Source: Amaranthus tricolor (Eukaryota; Streptophyta; Magnoliopsida; Caryophyllales; Amaranthaceae). From it: a stretch of 64,000 bases of DNA. The DNA lies in NCBI RefSeq assembly GCF_026212465.1, contig NC_080058.1, positions 9,869,485-9,933,484 on the forward strand, read 5' to 3'. The notes under the pieces were generated by a model. That model did no database searches. It worked only from the letters and a program-made list of their open reading frames with translations, and was not told the origin of the DNA. The position numbers and the translations under genes are program-made. Positions 25,865-39,200 of this stretch are shown one piece after another; within the stretch, counting starts at the first letter, position 1, and each line of letters begins with the position of its first letter.

Positions 25865-25920
<56 letters not shown>
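25516..25920. repeat. 405-bp TA-rich repeat with strand-switched TATATG/TATACA units
   Basis: Pure TA tracts at both ends flank an interior in which TA runs are punctuated by tatatatg units up to about 25670 and by the inverse tatatacata units from about 25675 to 25880. The change of unit at atatgtatatacatat makes the centre a large inverted repeat. All Tyr/Ile/Met/His open frames here are repeat translations. Confidence 0.92.
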
Positions 25921-25921
<1 letters not shown>

Positions 25922-25922
<1 letters not shown>

Positions 25923-26703
25923 CTGTTCAAATGTGACCCGATCCGAAAATCCGAACCGAAACCGAAAGTTAACTGACCTAAAAATATGTTTTCTTTTTTA
26001 TATTTATCAAACCGACATTATCTGAACCGAAGTTGCGCCCGAACCGTTTTACGACCGAAAATCGTAAAATCGAACCCGAACTGCGACCAATTTTTATAAT
26101 CGATATATAAACGTTAACCGAGATTACCGAACCTAATAGTGACTGACCCGAGTCATACCCAACCAGAATCATGCTCAGTATTCAACTTGATCCGGCTAAA
26201 ATCGACTTAACCCGAACGAACTTTAATTGAAATGCTGTAAACCTGAACCAAATTTTAACATAAAGGTATGATCGACTCATATTTAATCATCTTTTTAGTT
26301 AATCTAGTAAAGTAATAGAAATTTTAATAAATTAAATTTTATACATACATAATTTCATATATTTAGAGTTAATAATCAATGTTCAATGTCTAACTATTTT
26401 TAATCAAATTAGATGAAAAATGATAAAACTTTAATTTTAATTTACAGTCAAACAAGTAAAAGTAACAAAGTAATAATCACTAACTGATTTGCATTTTAAC
26501 TATTTTTCCTTAATTAAGGAGAATCTTATCATCAATTAAAAAATGTCTAACAACTTAATCTGATAGTCGAACTGAACCATGACTAGCCGACCTGACCTGA
26601 GTGTGACCCGCAGTAACACGCATCCGAAAAATAACAGATCCGAAATACAACTGAACCGAATGACACCCGTCCGAAACCTACCCGATCACCCGAATGAACA
26701 CCT
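25922..26703. mobile_element. hAT-like element with CCGAACC-rich interior
   Basis: Starts gctgttcaaatgtgaccc and ends gggtgatcg-inverse sequence acccgaatgaacacctcc. The interior is full of ccgaacc, cccgaac and accgaaa motifs. It lies between a TA microsatellite and the truncated third Smr copy, so it appears to have inserted into that copy. A clearly homologous stretch lies at 28566-28960. Confidence 0.55.
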
Positions 26704-26800
26704 CCATGCCTTTTCTTTTTCTTCACAAAGTTGTTTCGCCAGACTGAAATCACATCTTAAGAAAGCTTCTTTAAAAACGTAGGATAGACGTTTTGCAATA
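26704..26800 (-). pseudogene. Smr-domain gene fragment, copy C (truncated)
   Basis: The first part of the 320-nt segment seen in copies A and B is present. The minus strand reads LSYVF and DFSLAKQL followed by CEEKEKAW, then breaks at 26704 against the hAT-like element. Sequence upstream of it (26801-26890) also matches the flank of copy B. The Smr motif itself is absent. Confidence 0.65.
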
Positions 26801-26906
26801 CTGTTGAAACAAGTTCAAACCCAAATAAAGCAAATAATATATAACTAATTATTATTGAATATGTGACTAGACCTTAAAACTATTCTAAATTTTTGGTTAT
26901 AGAACA

Positions 26907-26908
<2 letters not shown>

Positions 26909-26941
<33 letters not shown>
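26909..26941. repeat. (AAT)n microsatellite
   Basis: About eleven AAT units. Confidence 0.9.
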
Positions 26942-26943
<2 letters not shown>

Positions 26944-27350
26944 GTTACTGGGAATTAGTTTTCGGCCGCCGTTATTTTTTGCATTCCATTATATATGCCT
27001 TTTTAAGATGGATTGAGTTGGCATTAATTTAGTTCTTCATTTATATTTTTTGCTTTCAATGGAATTAGTATCCCCTCCCACATATCAATTTCTTGCTTTT
27101 GTTGGACGGCTTATGTATATGGAATCAGTTTTTTCGATGAATTTAATTGCTTTGTCATATGCTTCTGCCGCCCTAAGATGTGAAATTTCAATAATTGTAT
27201 TTATGTTTTTTTCCCAATTTTTTAGGAATTTAGTTGGTTTTTTTTAATTAAGTATCCATGTCAAGTACGTGAGAGTATTGATTTTAATCATTTTCCTAAT
27301 TTTTAGGAAAATTAGTTTTTTATAAAAAATAAAGATCAAGGGAATTTAGT

Positions 27351-27465
<115 letters not shown>

Positions 27466-27674
27466 GATTTTAAATTAAAAATGATAAGATAGATTTTTGT
27501 TTAGTCAATATATATACAAAAAAGGACACAATGTTATTAATTAAGAATATTTTTCAAATTTTTGCTATAGTATATTTTCTGTATAACATAGTGACTTTTA
27601 CAATTAAGTGTTTTTGGCTTGATCGTGACCTTGGAAAATTTTTTTTATTGAAATCAAGGGTGTAGAATACTTCT

Positions 27675-27795
<121 letters not shown>

Positions 27796-28194
27796 AAAAA
27801 TTTGTTTAGGTTGTTGAATTTACTAATATGTACAATTTTCAACTATAACTAAGTTGCATAACTAATTATTGTTAATTATTTAGACTTCTGAAAATCCAAC
27901 CATATTTCCAAAACAATTTGTATTCAAAGTTTTAAAAATAAGCTCCATTAAAGAAAGAAAGCGAAGTGAGCTTAAATATATATGTGTAAAAAAATGTAAA
28001 ATTATTTAAAAAAAGCCAAAAAAAGAACTTAAAAACCAGATATCCGGTATTCGATCTAGATTAAACTGGATTTTCGAATTTTCGATATTCAGTTCTTTCG
28101 GACCGGAACCGGATCATTATTTTCATTATCCCAAAAATCGGATTTCGGATTCGAATCTATTCGATATCCAATTTTGAACACCCCTAGGTAGATG

Positions 28195-28560
28195 CAATTC
28201 CAATATCTACACTTATAGTTTCAAGTGTGAAATTTATTAGTCATACTAACACCCCTTTTTTACAATTGGAATATTCAAAGGTCATTAGATTTTTGATTTA
28301 TGCTATGACATGCACGAGACCTAATATATCATTGCGGTTGCGTAAGATTTACCACCAAAATGGGTCCACAACATTGGGTAGCAATAAGGAGAGTATTAAA
28401 ATACTTGAAAGGTACCATAAATTATGATATTACGTATAGTTGTGTATTGTGATCCTCCTATCTTAAATGGATATTTTGATGCAGTTTGATTATTACTAAT
28501 GAAGAGGAAAATTCTTCTACAAGTGGTTGGGTGTTTGTTTATGGGGGCATGTGTTATTTC
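28195..28560 (+). pseudogene. Decayed Copia RT/RNase H, 3' piece
   Basis: Continues the Copia element cut at 19549. The plus strand shows SHTNTPF, then QLEYSKVIRFLIYAMTCTRP, the conserved block at the start of the Copia RNase H region. Further on it shows RVLKYLKGT after a frameshift, and STSGWVFVYGG. Interrupted by stops and then by the element starting at about 28566. Confidence 0.74.
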
Positions 28561-28565
28561 ATTTG

Positions 28566-28960
28566 AGCTGTTCAAATAGACTCGACTTGAAAACCCGACC
28601 CTGAATCAAAAGTTACCCGACCTTAAAATATATAGTCATTTTTAGGTTTATCAAACCGACATTATCTAAAACGAAGTTGCACCTGAGCTTGTTGATAATC
28701 TAAAATTGGAAAAACTAAATCAAATCTGCAACCGATTTTTATATCAACAAATAAATGCGAACATAATATTGACCGAACTAAGTCATATTCGACCTGAATT
28801 ATGCACGAAACCTAACTCAATTCGGTTAAAATTAATTTTTTTTAGTCGAACTTTTGTAAATTCGAACCGATTTTTAACCAAATTGTTGTAAACATGATGA
28901 CGTATATAATAATATCGTTTAAGTCAAATATGATGACTTATAAACATTGATGGACAATAT
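28566..28960. mobile_element. Fragment of the CCGAACC-rich hAT-like family
   Basis: Begins gctgttcaaatagactcg and follows the element at 25922 through shared blocks such as tatcaaaccgacattatct and aattttaaccaaattg-like sequence. The right end could not be placed, and no target duplication was identified. Confidence 0.5.
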
Positions 28961-29459
28961 CTGTAAAATATGAGTATGCTTTTATAACACTATGAAAGAG
29001 GTTACCCGTTACCACTCATCATTTATCAATGTGAGTTAAAGTTATAAAATCATAAAAGAAGAATTGTAGCTCTAGATTTATTGTAAAGTACCACATTGAT
29101 TCTTTTGTTGAATTTCTCGATTATAAATATATAATCTAATATAGTAAAATATATTTTTATACATAAACTTTTATAAATATATAACTTCATATATATCAAA
29201 AGCATCAACTCAATGACTCGGTTATTAATTTGTTACATCAAATAAGAAAGCCTAATTCACACTTGATTAACATTGTGTCGTGAATTCAATGTAGTGAAGT
29301 TCATTTTGGATTTTGTAAGCAACAAGTTCTAATGATCTAACGTTGCTTTATATCGTGATAAGCGAGGTTGTTGTTAATTAAAAAGTTCTCAACGCCCAGA
29401 GTTGAAAAGCTCTTGCTGAAGTATCCATCACGAGGATTATTTTAAACGTAAGATGAACC

Positions 29460-29800
29460 TACCTATATAATTTAGAATTATGGCCGCTTTGAGTAGTAAA
29501 GATTCGCATATCGACTATATTAAACTTATGAAAAGATAAAGACATGGCCAACAATAGTGTCAAAGTACTGACACTGTAATATTTGTTTCATGTGTACTTC
29601 AGTTTCAAGTGCTCAAATATGTTCTATGATTCAAAATATATTATTTTGAATACGATCATTTGTAAAGTATGTTGTATTAGGTATCACCGCTTGATGCATG
29701 GAATGAGATTTTAGATTAGCTTCATATAAAGAGAAAGAAGTCCTAAAAGGCTCTAAATAAGGGAGAAATGTTGAAATTTTGAGCAAGTAAGAACATATCA
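29460..29800 (+). other. Possible Copia 3' end and LTR start
   Basis: Short decayed pieces resemble the end of a Copia RNase H (HIDYIKLMKR near 29510). They are followed by a purine-rich ctaaataagggagaaa and then tgttgaaattttgagc at about 29769, which looks like a polypurine tract and LTR start. No second LTR was found, so this is only suggestive. Confidence 0.35.
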
Positions 29801-29866
29801 TATGAGGTATAAGTATAATGGGACATAAAGAATTGAGACAATCTCATATGTGGCTGTCCTATATCA

Positions 29867-30668
29867 GCCCACTATGTGATCAATTTTAAGGCTTATATAA
29901 TCACATTTATGTGTTCACTTTTAAGGCTTATGTGATCAATTTTAAAGCATATTTGATCACTTTTTACTATTGTAAGTTATTACTTTTAAAACCTATGTGA
30001 TCATTTTTAAGGCATATGTGATTACTTTTTAGACGTTAGTGATTACTTTTAAGACCTATGTGATTACTTTTGAGGCTTATATGATTACTTTTAAGACATA
30101 TGTGATCATTTTTAATTTTCAAGTCCACCACCACCACCACCATCACAAAACACAAACTCCATAAGCTTTAAAAGTGATTACATAAGCTTAAAAAGTGATC
30201 ACATATGCTTTAAAATGATCACATATGCTTAAATGTACCGTGTAATCACTTTTAAAGCTTATGTGGTTACTTTTAAAGCATAAGTGATCACTTTTAAGAC
30301 TTATGTGATCACTTTGTATGAGTGATCACTTTGACTATTATAAGTAATTACTTTTAAAGCGTATGTGATTACTTTTAAGACCTATGTGATTACTTTTAAG
30401 GCGTATATGATCACTTTTAAGACATATATGATCATTTTTAATTTTTAAGTTAACCACCACCAACACCACCATAAAACACAATCTCTATAAGTTTTAAAAG
30501 TGATCACATAAGCGTTAAAAGTGATCACATATGTTTTAAAAGTGATCACATAAGTTTTAAAAGTGATCACATAGTAAAATAAAATTGAGCATATAGGCAT
30601 TTCAAATTAAGTGATCATATAGCCCTTAAAAGTGATCACATAAGCCATACAAATAAGTGACCACATAT
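29867..30668. mobile_element. Double foldback element of GTGATCAC-containing repeats
   Basis: A unit of about 20-21 bp, tatgtgatcacttttaaggc, is repeated roughly a dozen times with variation. It is followed by the inverse aaaagtgatcacataagctt. A non-repeat centre (caccaccaccaccatcac..) separates the arms. The whole arrangement occurs twice in a row, about 29867-30235 and 30236-30668, so each can form a long hairpin. The outer flanks contain gagacaatctcatatgtgg and ggacggtcccaaacaagaat, inverse-like ends. There is no coding capacity. Confidence 0.7.
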
Positions 30669-31348
30669 AAAATAAATTAGGACGGTCCCAAACAAGAATT
30701 TGCCTAAATAATTATATCTAATAGTCCCAAGTGTTTTAAAAAATAAAATGAAAAAATTGAAGTAAAGAGATAATAGTTGGTGGGGGGGTGCTACAAAAAC
30801 TTAGGTGCCTTATCAAAAAACAAAAACTTGCAATCCCCTTCAATCAATTATCAAGATTTGTGAATGAATTAAGTGTCACAAATCAACTTTCATGGTGTTC
30901 ATCAATTGGCCTTCATCCAAAGCGAGAAGTTTGTTCGTGGCCATAAGCAAAGACATGTATAATATATATATACTTGTAATTTATAGTGTATTTTCATTGT
31001 ATTATATTTCTAATACTTGCGTTGGACAAAAGTTCATAAAAATAATTAAGTCCCTCAAAAGATAAAAATTTAACAATAGAAATCATGCTTAGATTAATAA
31101 TTGATACCATGAAAGACTACAAGTATATATAGATTTAATTAGACTTACCTCAATTTCACTATTAATTTTGGATCATTGGAAAAAGAATAAAACAAAATTT
31201 CCAACAATTTTTTTTTTGTATTAATTTAGAATAATAATCTACTTGGTAAGTAATTATTACCTATGATCTTATTAGTTGTTACACTTACTTGAATATTAAC
31301 TACTACTATTCGTCAAATAATGTTATTTTATGTCTTGTGCTTTTTATA
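30669..31348. other. AT-rich intergenic DNA
   Basis: No gene or repeat end was recognised in this stretch. Confidence 0.45.
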
Positions 31349-31564
31349 CTCCATCGTATTCAATCTAATAGTTTTATTTCATTTGTCCGAATTTTAAAAA
31401 AGTGATTGAAGCACCTTAGTAGGAGGAAGACCGACTTCGTAATTAAAATTGATGGATGTGATTTAGACAAATAAGGTAAAAATAAACTTAATAAAATAAA
31501 ATAGGGTATTTAGGGTGACTTAGTCAAATAAGAAAATGAGACTATTAGACTAAATATAAAAGAG
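31349..31564. mobile_element. Probable Stowaway-like MITE
   Basis: The left end ctccatcgtattcaatctaa pairs with the inverse of the right end ttagactaaatataaaagag at roughly 70 percent over about 40 bp. The left flank is TA; the right flank is not, so one target base seems mutated. Confidence 0.48.
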
Positions 31565-31815
31565 AACATATCCAAATAGTTTATTTAATTTGTCTCCATG
31601 AATATTATTAAAATTTGAACTTTTTAGCATTTTTAAAACCTATACAATTGAAAAAATTAACAATGCATTGAATAGCGTTAACAACTAATAAAAACCACAA
31701 GAAGTATATCATAATTTTAATATAATATGATCGATAAAATACTGTTTTTGTCCTTTTCTATGGAATATTTTGGATTTTGAAATCATCTTTAAATATGAAT
31801 TCTCCCAAACATATA

Positions 31816-32072
31816 CTTCTTCCGTGCTGATTTACTTGCAATATTGATAATAGTTACACTATTCACTTTTCTCTCTTAAAATGGTGAATAATTTTTAATT
31901 TATAAGTTAAAATATAGTCAAGTGGGATTTTGTTTAATTTCTCTCGATGCAAAGATTATTAATATTAAAAATATAATTATTTATTAGACATAATTAGAGA
32001 TATTAAATATTAAATTAGTACAATAGACCGCGTGAAAAAGCAAACGTTGTAAATAATTTAAAACGAAGGAAA
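31816..32072. mobile_element. Stowaway-like MITE
   Basis: The left end cttcttccgtgctgatttac and the right end gtaaataatttaaaacgaagg are inverse repeats of the cTYCcTCCGT Stowaway/mariner type. The element is flanked by TA at 31814-31815 and 32073-32074. At 257 bp and AT-rich it fits the class. It lies about 0.95 kb upstream of the VDE start codon. Confidence 0.66.
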
Positions 32073-33027
32073 TACGGAAAAACATATTTATGTGAAAATT
32101 TAATAAATTGGTCTTAATATATTAACATTTTTTTATTAATTTTGAAAACCAACAATAAAGTTATTTGAGTTTTAAAAAAAATAGTTAAAATATTAATTCT
32201 TACTGTGTAAGCGGTTTGAATCAGACGTTAATTCATCTTATCATTCAACGATTTGATGAGGGGAAGATTCTTAAGTTATCATTTTGAAGGGTTAAGTTTA
32301 AGTAGGAGTTGAAAAAGGCTTATCCTATCGTTTGTTTAGCTTCATTCATTTCTTTTTCACTTAAATATCCGATTCACTAACTAACACGTTGCCCGCTTTT
32401 TTTCCTTCTTAATTCTAATTGTCTTTTCTTTTTTGCGGCTGCAACTTCAGCTCAAACTACCATTACCTCAAACTCCAGGTTCTCTCTATCTCCATTTTTT
32501 CTCTTTTTTATCGATTAACTAATTCAATCATCTGTTTCTATGGAAATTATACAATTAATGTTAGTATTTTACTCAAACAATCGAGTAATATTACACTTTT
32601 TTTGATTCTTCTAAATGTTAATTGTTTCGACTCTCTTTGAAAATTTTTAATCTGGCTTTCTTATTGTTGTCTTGAATTGGTGGGCAATTTCCTTACGATT
32701 CGAATCGGAAAGGTTATTGTCGGTTTTTGCTAGTTTTTAGCCATTTTGAGTGATGAGAATTTTAAAGGCAAATTAACACAGGTTTCAAGTTGTTTTATGA
32801 CAATTAATGTAAATGGTAGGCATATTTGTAACATGCATTGTGTATCTTATTGTTCTGTATTTGATGGCTGACAGTTAAATTTGTTGGAAGAAATAATACT
32901 TAGTGAACTGAAGATCTTCAAAAGGTTGTCTGGTATAGTGGAATTGCTAGCTTTGGCTGATTTGAGATATGGGATTTTGTATCTAAGTTGAGTCTGTGAT
33001 ATTTTGTAAAAAAGGAAGAAAAATAGA

Positions 33028-35421
33028 ATGGCATTGGTTGCTCGATCGATATGCTTATCGTACGATGAAAATGGTGGTTTGTACAACAATAATTCACACC
33101 TGAGTTTTAAGAAATGGATGCAATTGAGGAACCCCTTTATTTGCCTAGATGATGTTAGGATGAAAGTAAGTTTCAATTGGAGAAATTTGTCATGTAATAG
33201 ATTAATTGGAGCTTCTAGGAAATCCCATCATTCCAAGTTAGCAAAATCAGGTCTTATTTCATGTAGGTGGGAGGTGAATTCATCAAAGATTAATTCCAAT
33301 GACATCATTCCTAAGGTATGTGGCGCGACATAGGGAAGGGAATTGGAACTCCTTCACATTTTAAACAAACAAATCCTTCCAACGTTGGAAAGACTTGGAA
33401 GGAAAAACACCAATTTCTGCTCCTTTTCCCTTCCTCCTCTCTCCTTTCCTTCCAAAAACATAGTGTTATTGTTGTTAATCAGTTGAATTCTAATGCTTTC
33501 TCGTTGAATCTTTTGTCAGAAGTGGAACTTGTTTAAATTAAAGGTGGTTGAAGTAACAGCAACAGTGGCTTGCACATTTTTGGTTGTGTCTTCGGCACAA
33601 GCAGTTGATGCTCTTAAAACTTGTACATGTTTACTCAAGGAATGCAGGTAAACTAAATTGGATTGATTGTTGGTGTTTCTGAATTCAGCAGAGACAGTAT
33701 ATAGCATTTGCAATTTCATTGTCCATTTAGGTTTGCCTTTTCTGTCCAATAACACACTGCCATGGTGCAAATACTGATCCTTCTTCTATCTAAGATTAGT
33801 TGTCACCTTTCCCTACCCCTTATATTAGTGAACATGAAATGCTTGCAAGGAAACCCTGAAACAACCGAGTCATTTCTATCTTCTTCCCTTACTTGTTTAA
33901 TCAATGACAGTTAACGGGAAATTTAATTTAATCCACTATTTATCCGATTATTTTAGTAAATGGGACTACTTTATCTAAGTATTAATATTCACATGACTTC
34001 AAAACTGGATAGAATTCATGCTCTTTAATTTGTTTACTTTTGTGAATACTTAGCTTTCACAAATTAATAACTATTATTCTTTGATTGGTTGAAGAGTTTT
34101 AGTTTTACATTTGTTGTGTGCCAGTTTCATTTAGAATTTGTGTGAATGCAATACTTCTTTCTGCTGGTCATGATGAACTATACCTTGTCATGTTTGTCTG
34201 ATTTGCTCTGTATTTTGAATAGAATTGAGCTTGCCAAGTGCATTGCAAATCCTTCATGTGCAGCCAACATTGCTTGCCTGCAGTCCTGCAATAATAGGCC
34301 TGATGAAACTGAGTGCCAAGTAAGTTCTTTATTCCATCCATGTTTTGGAACTAGACCCTTTCATACTTGGGAACAAATAAAGATTTTTGAGAATCCTGTT
34401 TTTCCCTGTGTTAGATCAAATGTGGGGACTTGTTCGAGAACAAGGTGGTTGATGAGTTCAATGAGTGTGCAGTCTCCCGAAAGAAATGTGTTCCCCGGAA
34501 GTCTGATGTTGGGGAATTTCCTGTTCCTGATCCTGGTGCACTTGTTCAGAGGTTCAACATGGCAGATTTCAATGGAAAGTGGTATATAACTAGTGGTCTA
34601 AATCCCACTTTTGACACCTTTGATTGCCAATTACATGAGTTCCATGTCGAAGATGGGAAGCTTGTTGGGAACTTAACTTGGAGAATTAAAACACCAGACA
34701 CTGGATTTTTTACTCGTTCTGCCATGCAGAAATTTGTGCAAGATCCCTTGCAACCTGGGATACTTTATAATCACGACAATGAATATCTTCATTATCAAGA
34801 TGACTGGTAATCTAAACTGTTTCTTTTCACTATATCTGATGTCTAATTTTATAGTTTCACGAGAGCAGCAGTCTTTGATAATGCACGCTAATTGACCGAA
34901 AACTCTATTCATCATGCAGGTACATTCTATCTTCTAAGATAGAAAATCAACCCGATGATTACATTTTCGTGTATTACAGAGGCAGAAATGACGCATGGGA
35001 TGGTTATGGTGGTGCTGTTATATATACTAGAAGTGCAACTTTACCTGAGACTATTGTGCCTGAACTCGAGAAAGCAGCTCGAAGTGTAGGACGAGACTTC
35101 AGTACATTTATTCGGACAGATAATACTTGTGGACCTGAGCCTCCACTGGTTGAGAGACTGGAGAAGACGGTGGAGGAAGGTGAAAAAACTATTATTAGGG
35201 AAGTGGAGCAGTTAGAAGAAGAGGTGGAGAAGGTTGGGAAAACAGAGATGACATTATTTCAGAGGTTAGCTGAGGGTTTTAAAGAGTTCCAAAAAGACGA
35301 GCAATACTTCCTCAAAGAACTTAGCAAGGAGGAGATGGAATTACTGAATGATCTGAAAATGGAGGCTAGCGAGGTGGAGCAGCTCTTTGGACGAGCATTG
35401 CCGATAAGGAAGCTTAGGTAG
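33028..35421 (+). CDS. VDE1: Violaxanthin de-epoxidase, chloroplast precursor
   Basis: Five coding exons, 33028-33315, 33520-33647, 34223-34319, 34415-34806 and 34920-35421, join in frame to 468 residues, close to the usual length of about 470. VDE is the thylakoid-lumen enzyme that converts violaxanthin through antheraxanthin to zeaxanthin with ascorbate at low lumen pH, enabling non-photochemical quenching. Residues 1 to about 124 are a bipartite transit peptide ending in a hydrophobic lumen-targeting stretch and SAQA. The mature protein begins with a Cys-rich domain ([14 protein letters not shown] through CAVSRKKC). A lipocalin domain follows ([15 protein letters not shown]), then a Glu-rich helical C-terminus ending [11 protein letters not shown]. 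The N-terminus resembles spinach VDE as I remember it. It ends 816 bp from the convergent kinase gene. Confidence 0.97.
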
Positions 35422-36237
35422 TGTTTCAGGCAAAGGTAACAAATCTGTTAAACTTGTCTTGTTAAATATTGAACGTTCGGATTCTTTTTTGTATAAGCAG
35501 AACCCGCGGAAATATTTGTTACAACTTTAAGAAATTTCAATGTCAGAATCTACACGGCCAAAACACAGAGAAGGGGCATTTTAACTTTCCGACTCTACTA
35601 TATCTGATTTTATTTATCAGAAAATTGCATCATTTAAATAAGTACAGAATGTTCATAGCTAGTTGCTAGACAACAAAATCTTTTAAGAACAGAAAACCTG
35701 AATTTAACAAGTCCAAAGATATTAACTAAATGATTAATTAGTTCACAAATGATGATTGATGTAAGTGAGACAGCTTGATGAATCAGAACACAAACTGATG
35801 TGCTGAGCACTACACTGGTTAATAAAAATTAAAAATGAAACAAAACCAAGTCTTCTCAAGCTTGTTTTCTGCCTACAAGTCTTTAAAATCTAACACTTCA
35901 ATGTGTTATTACAAAAATAGCTTGTTTTTCAAAGCGGGGGTCCAAAAAAGGAAGAACTAGAGAAACAAAGGAAACATGTCATGATTAAATCAAACTAACA
36001 CAAGAATGTAAGGAAACTCGAAAAGAAACCTTGTAACCAGGATTTGCATTAATCCCTCACTACAAACAGCATGGTGCCATCTTCCTCAACTGCCTGATTC
36101 TTAGGATATGTCATGAGAATTGAGAGGAAGAGGGTGATAAGCTGCTACATTTATACTGATCAGTTTTTTTCTGTTCTATGTTCAAACTGTTCGGAAACAA
36201 GTAAACGGAGTATCGTGTAATGCCCATCTCTTGAAAA
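35422..36237. other. Intergenic DNA between convergent VDE and kinase genes
   Basis: It contains the two 3' UTR regions and no further gene. Neither poly(A) site could be fixed by reading. Confidence 0.55.
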
Positions 36238-39200
36238 TCACCTGGTTTTGAGATGCCGTAACTTTGGAACCTCTTTTTCAGATTTTTCAAAAACTCTATG
36301 GTTATTTTTATCCCCATCTTTTTCTTCATTATCTTTACTATCGTTCGTTCGAGAAACTTTTGTGACTTCCTTGTGTCTTGGAGGTACCTCATCCTCAGAG
36401 TCACTACTTTCTTCTGAACTTGAAGAAGAACTTGAACTTTGGTGTTGCCTACCATCTGTACCAGTAGCAGCAGTAGCTGTCTGATTATTATTACTATTTA
36501 AATTGTCGGAACTGCATTTTCCTCCCTCAGGTCTGGTACCATTTTTCTTTGCACTCAAACTTGGTTCCTTAAATGTTACAACCGGCTTTCTTTGACGAGA
36601 ACCAGTATCTTTTGCGGGCGAAGATCTCCTGCTACTTCCGTTGGCTGAAGATTTATTTCCGGAATCTGATTTTAAGCTGCTGCCAGTACTTTGGGCCGAG
36701 TATAAACTGTAATTAGTACTGGAATTTGTTGATCTTGTTCCTGAATCTTCAACCTCTGAAGTTTCAGCATCTTCATAATTGGTATTGTCACCTTCGCTAT
36801 CCGAGTCTGAGTAAGTGCTTTGTTCTTCTGAATTATTATCAAAGCTGTGTCTTCTATCTGAGTCCTGGCATTCACTTCCCCTCTCCGAAGATAGAGTACT
36901 GCTGTCTTTCTCTCCCGATGAAGTTTGAGAACTTCCTTCATTTCGATGATCAGAAGTAGAATAGTCGTCACCTGAACTTTCACTTTCTTCACTGTTTCTA
37001 TCATCATCACACGATGAGCTATCTTTATCTGAGTGGGATGATTGATTCTGTTTAATCTCAGAGTCATACTGCATCCTCTGCTCTGACGGTGGAGCATGAC
37101 TATTTTCTGGTTGAGCCGGGGCAAGATTAGTACTCGGTTGAGGTATCGCGAGGAAACTAAGAGCAGCGATAACATCACTAATTAAGGGACGAACAGATGG
37201 TTCTTCTTGAAGGCACATTGCGCAAATTCCTACAGCTTGGTTTAGACTTGTCACTGGGAAGTTATTATTGAGGCGTGGATCTGCCAAATCCGGGAATCGC
37301 TTAGGCTCCCTGAATATTGGTTGTGCCTGATTCACAGTTACACTTAGGTTAGGTCAGGGCAAACGCAGCCAATTTTGTGTTCACATTTCATTACCCCAAT
37401 GCCAATACGTGGCTCCCACAAAGGTTAGATGGGTTAGATGCATGCAACTTTACCCTTCTCAGCTATAATAAAGAGGTTATTCCGATTAAACTTTTGTAAT
37501 CATCTACAACTTCACATAAATAAGAGTGATAGTAATTAAAAACTTACCCATGTAACTAAGTTCTGCTCGTCATTTGGTCTAGTTGTGTCGATGGCTCTTC
37601 GTCCAGAGATAAGCTCTAATAATACTACTCCAAAGCTATAGATGTCAGATTTGAGAGTAAGCTCACCACCACTTGAGTACTCAGGTGCAGAATAACCATA
37701 TGTTCCCATTACCCGTGATGTAGGATTTACCTTACCTCCAGCAGCTCCAAGTTTAGCAAGACCATAGTCAGAAAGTTTTGGTTCATAGTTTTCCTCTAGT
37801 AGGATATTCGAAGGCTTTAAATCACGATATATTATAGGGGGATTGGCCTTTTCGTGCAGATACTCAAGTCCACTGGCCGCACCAGAAGCTATTTTCATCC
37901 TTGTGTACCAATCCAATGGCTTCTTGTCAGAATTGTCACCTGCGATTTGCAACAAGTCACACTTATAGAGACAAGATGGTTGGTAGAGAAAGATGAATTC
38001 GTTAAGTGGTTTTCTAAAGACATCAGAGCAATTCCCAATGAATTTTGCAAATATTTTTTATACTCCTTTATTCCTTTGAATTTGCTACATTACGTAGATG
38101 AAAGTGAGCTATTTGAATGTAGTATAGCAAATTCAAAGGGACAAATAGAGTATTCATATGGCTTTTTGAGACAGATTCTAAATAAAGCGTAGCCTATTTA
38201 CCGAACAAATGATTCTCTAGAGATCCCATCGTCATATATTCATATACCAAAAGCCTCTGATCTCCGTCAGCACAATAACCGATAAGACTGACTAAATTTG
38301 GGTGTTGTATAAGACTGAGCATCAGGATTTCCACAAGAAATTCCTTGTTTCCTTGCATTCCATTTCTATCTAGCTGCTTTACAGCAACAACCTATAGCAG
38401 AAACCATTAGTTGAGGTCAATCATCCATACCATAACAAATTAAGATTTTGAAAAAAGAAGGGAAAATAAGGACACTCATTACCTTGCCAGAAGCATGAAT
38501 CATTCCTTTGAATACTCTACCAAATCCCCCTTCACCTAATAAACATTCCTGTCGGAAATTCTTTGTCGCCATGGCTAGTTCCCGAAAGTTAAAAGCTTGA
38601 GCTGCATATAGGATAATTGGAAAAGGTGATCCATTGAGATTCTATACTAAAAATTTCTCTAACTTGTGCGTATTTGTAACCACAATTTTCATCTCTGTCA
38701 AGAAACCAACTGCTTAAAGCTTATGGTTGAGGCCCAAGATATGTTATATACTCTAACACACCCCCTCACACGAGAAATTTTTAATTTAGGCTAGAAGTGT
38801 GGATACAACACATACTCTTTTCATACCTAACGCTAAATATCCAACTTAAATGAGGGGTGATTGGAATTCCAACCAGTAACCTCTCATCACGCCGACTTCT
38901 GAGAACATATCAAGGAACCAACTCAACCAAAAGCTTAAGTTGATAAATGAGGTCCGTAGATATGATATATACTCTAACAATCTAATCCGATAATTAATGG
39001 AAAAACACATACATTGAAGGAAAATTTAGGGTTTCTTTTATTATAATCTGGATATCAAACAATTCCTAAATTATCTAAAAAGGATCAATTGTGTATAATC
39101 TTATGAAAGCCTAATCAGTATTTTCTCAGTTAAGGAGGTTACCTTTAGAGGAAGAAGCTTCTTTAGCGGCTTCCAATTGGGCGGGATTATCTTTCTTGGC

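Noticed and set aside
25497..25936. Several overlapping open frames of Tyr, Ile, Met and His on both strands
   Set aside because: They are translations of the TA-rich repeat and have no start context or domain.
29867..30668. CRISPR-like look of regular short repeats
   Set aside because: Repeats are inverted as well as direct, spacers are not unique, and the setting is a plant nuclear genome.
36672..37178. 168-codon minus-strand open frame
   Set aside because: Out-of-frame shadow of the Ser-rich tail of the kinase.
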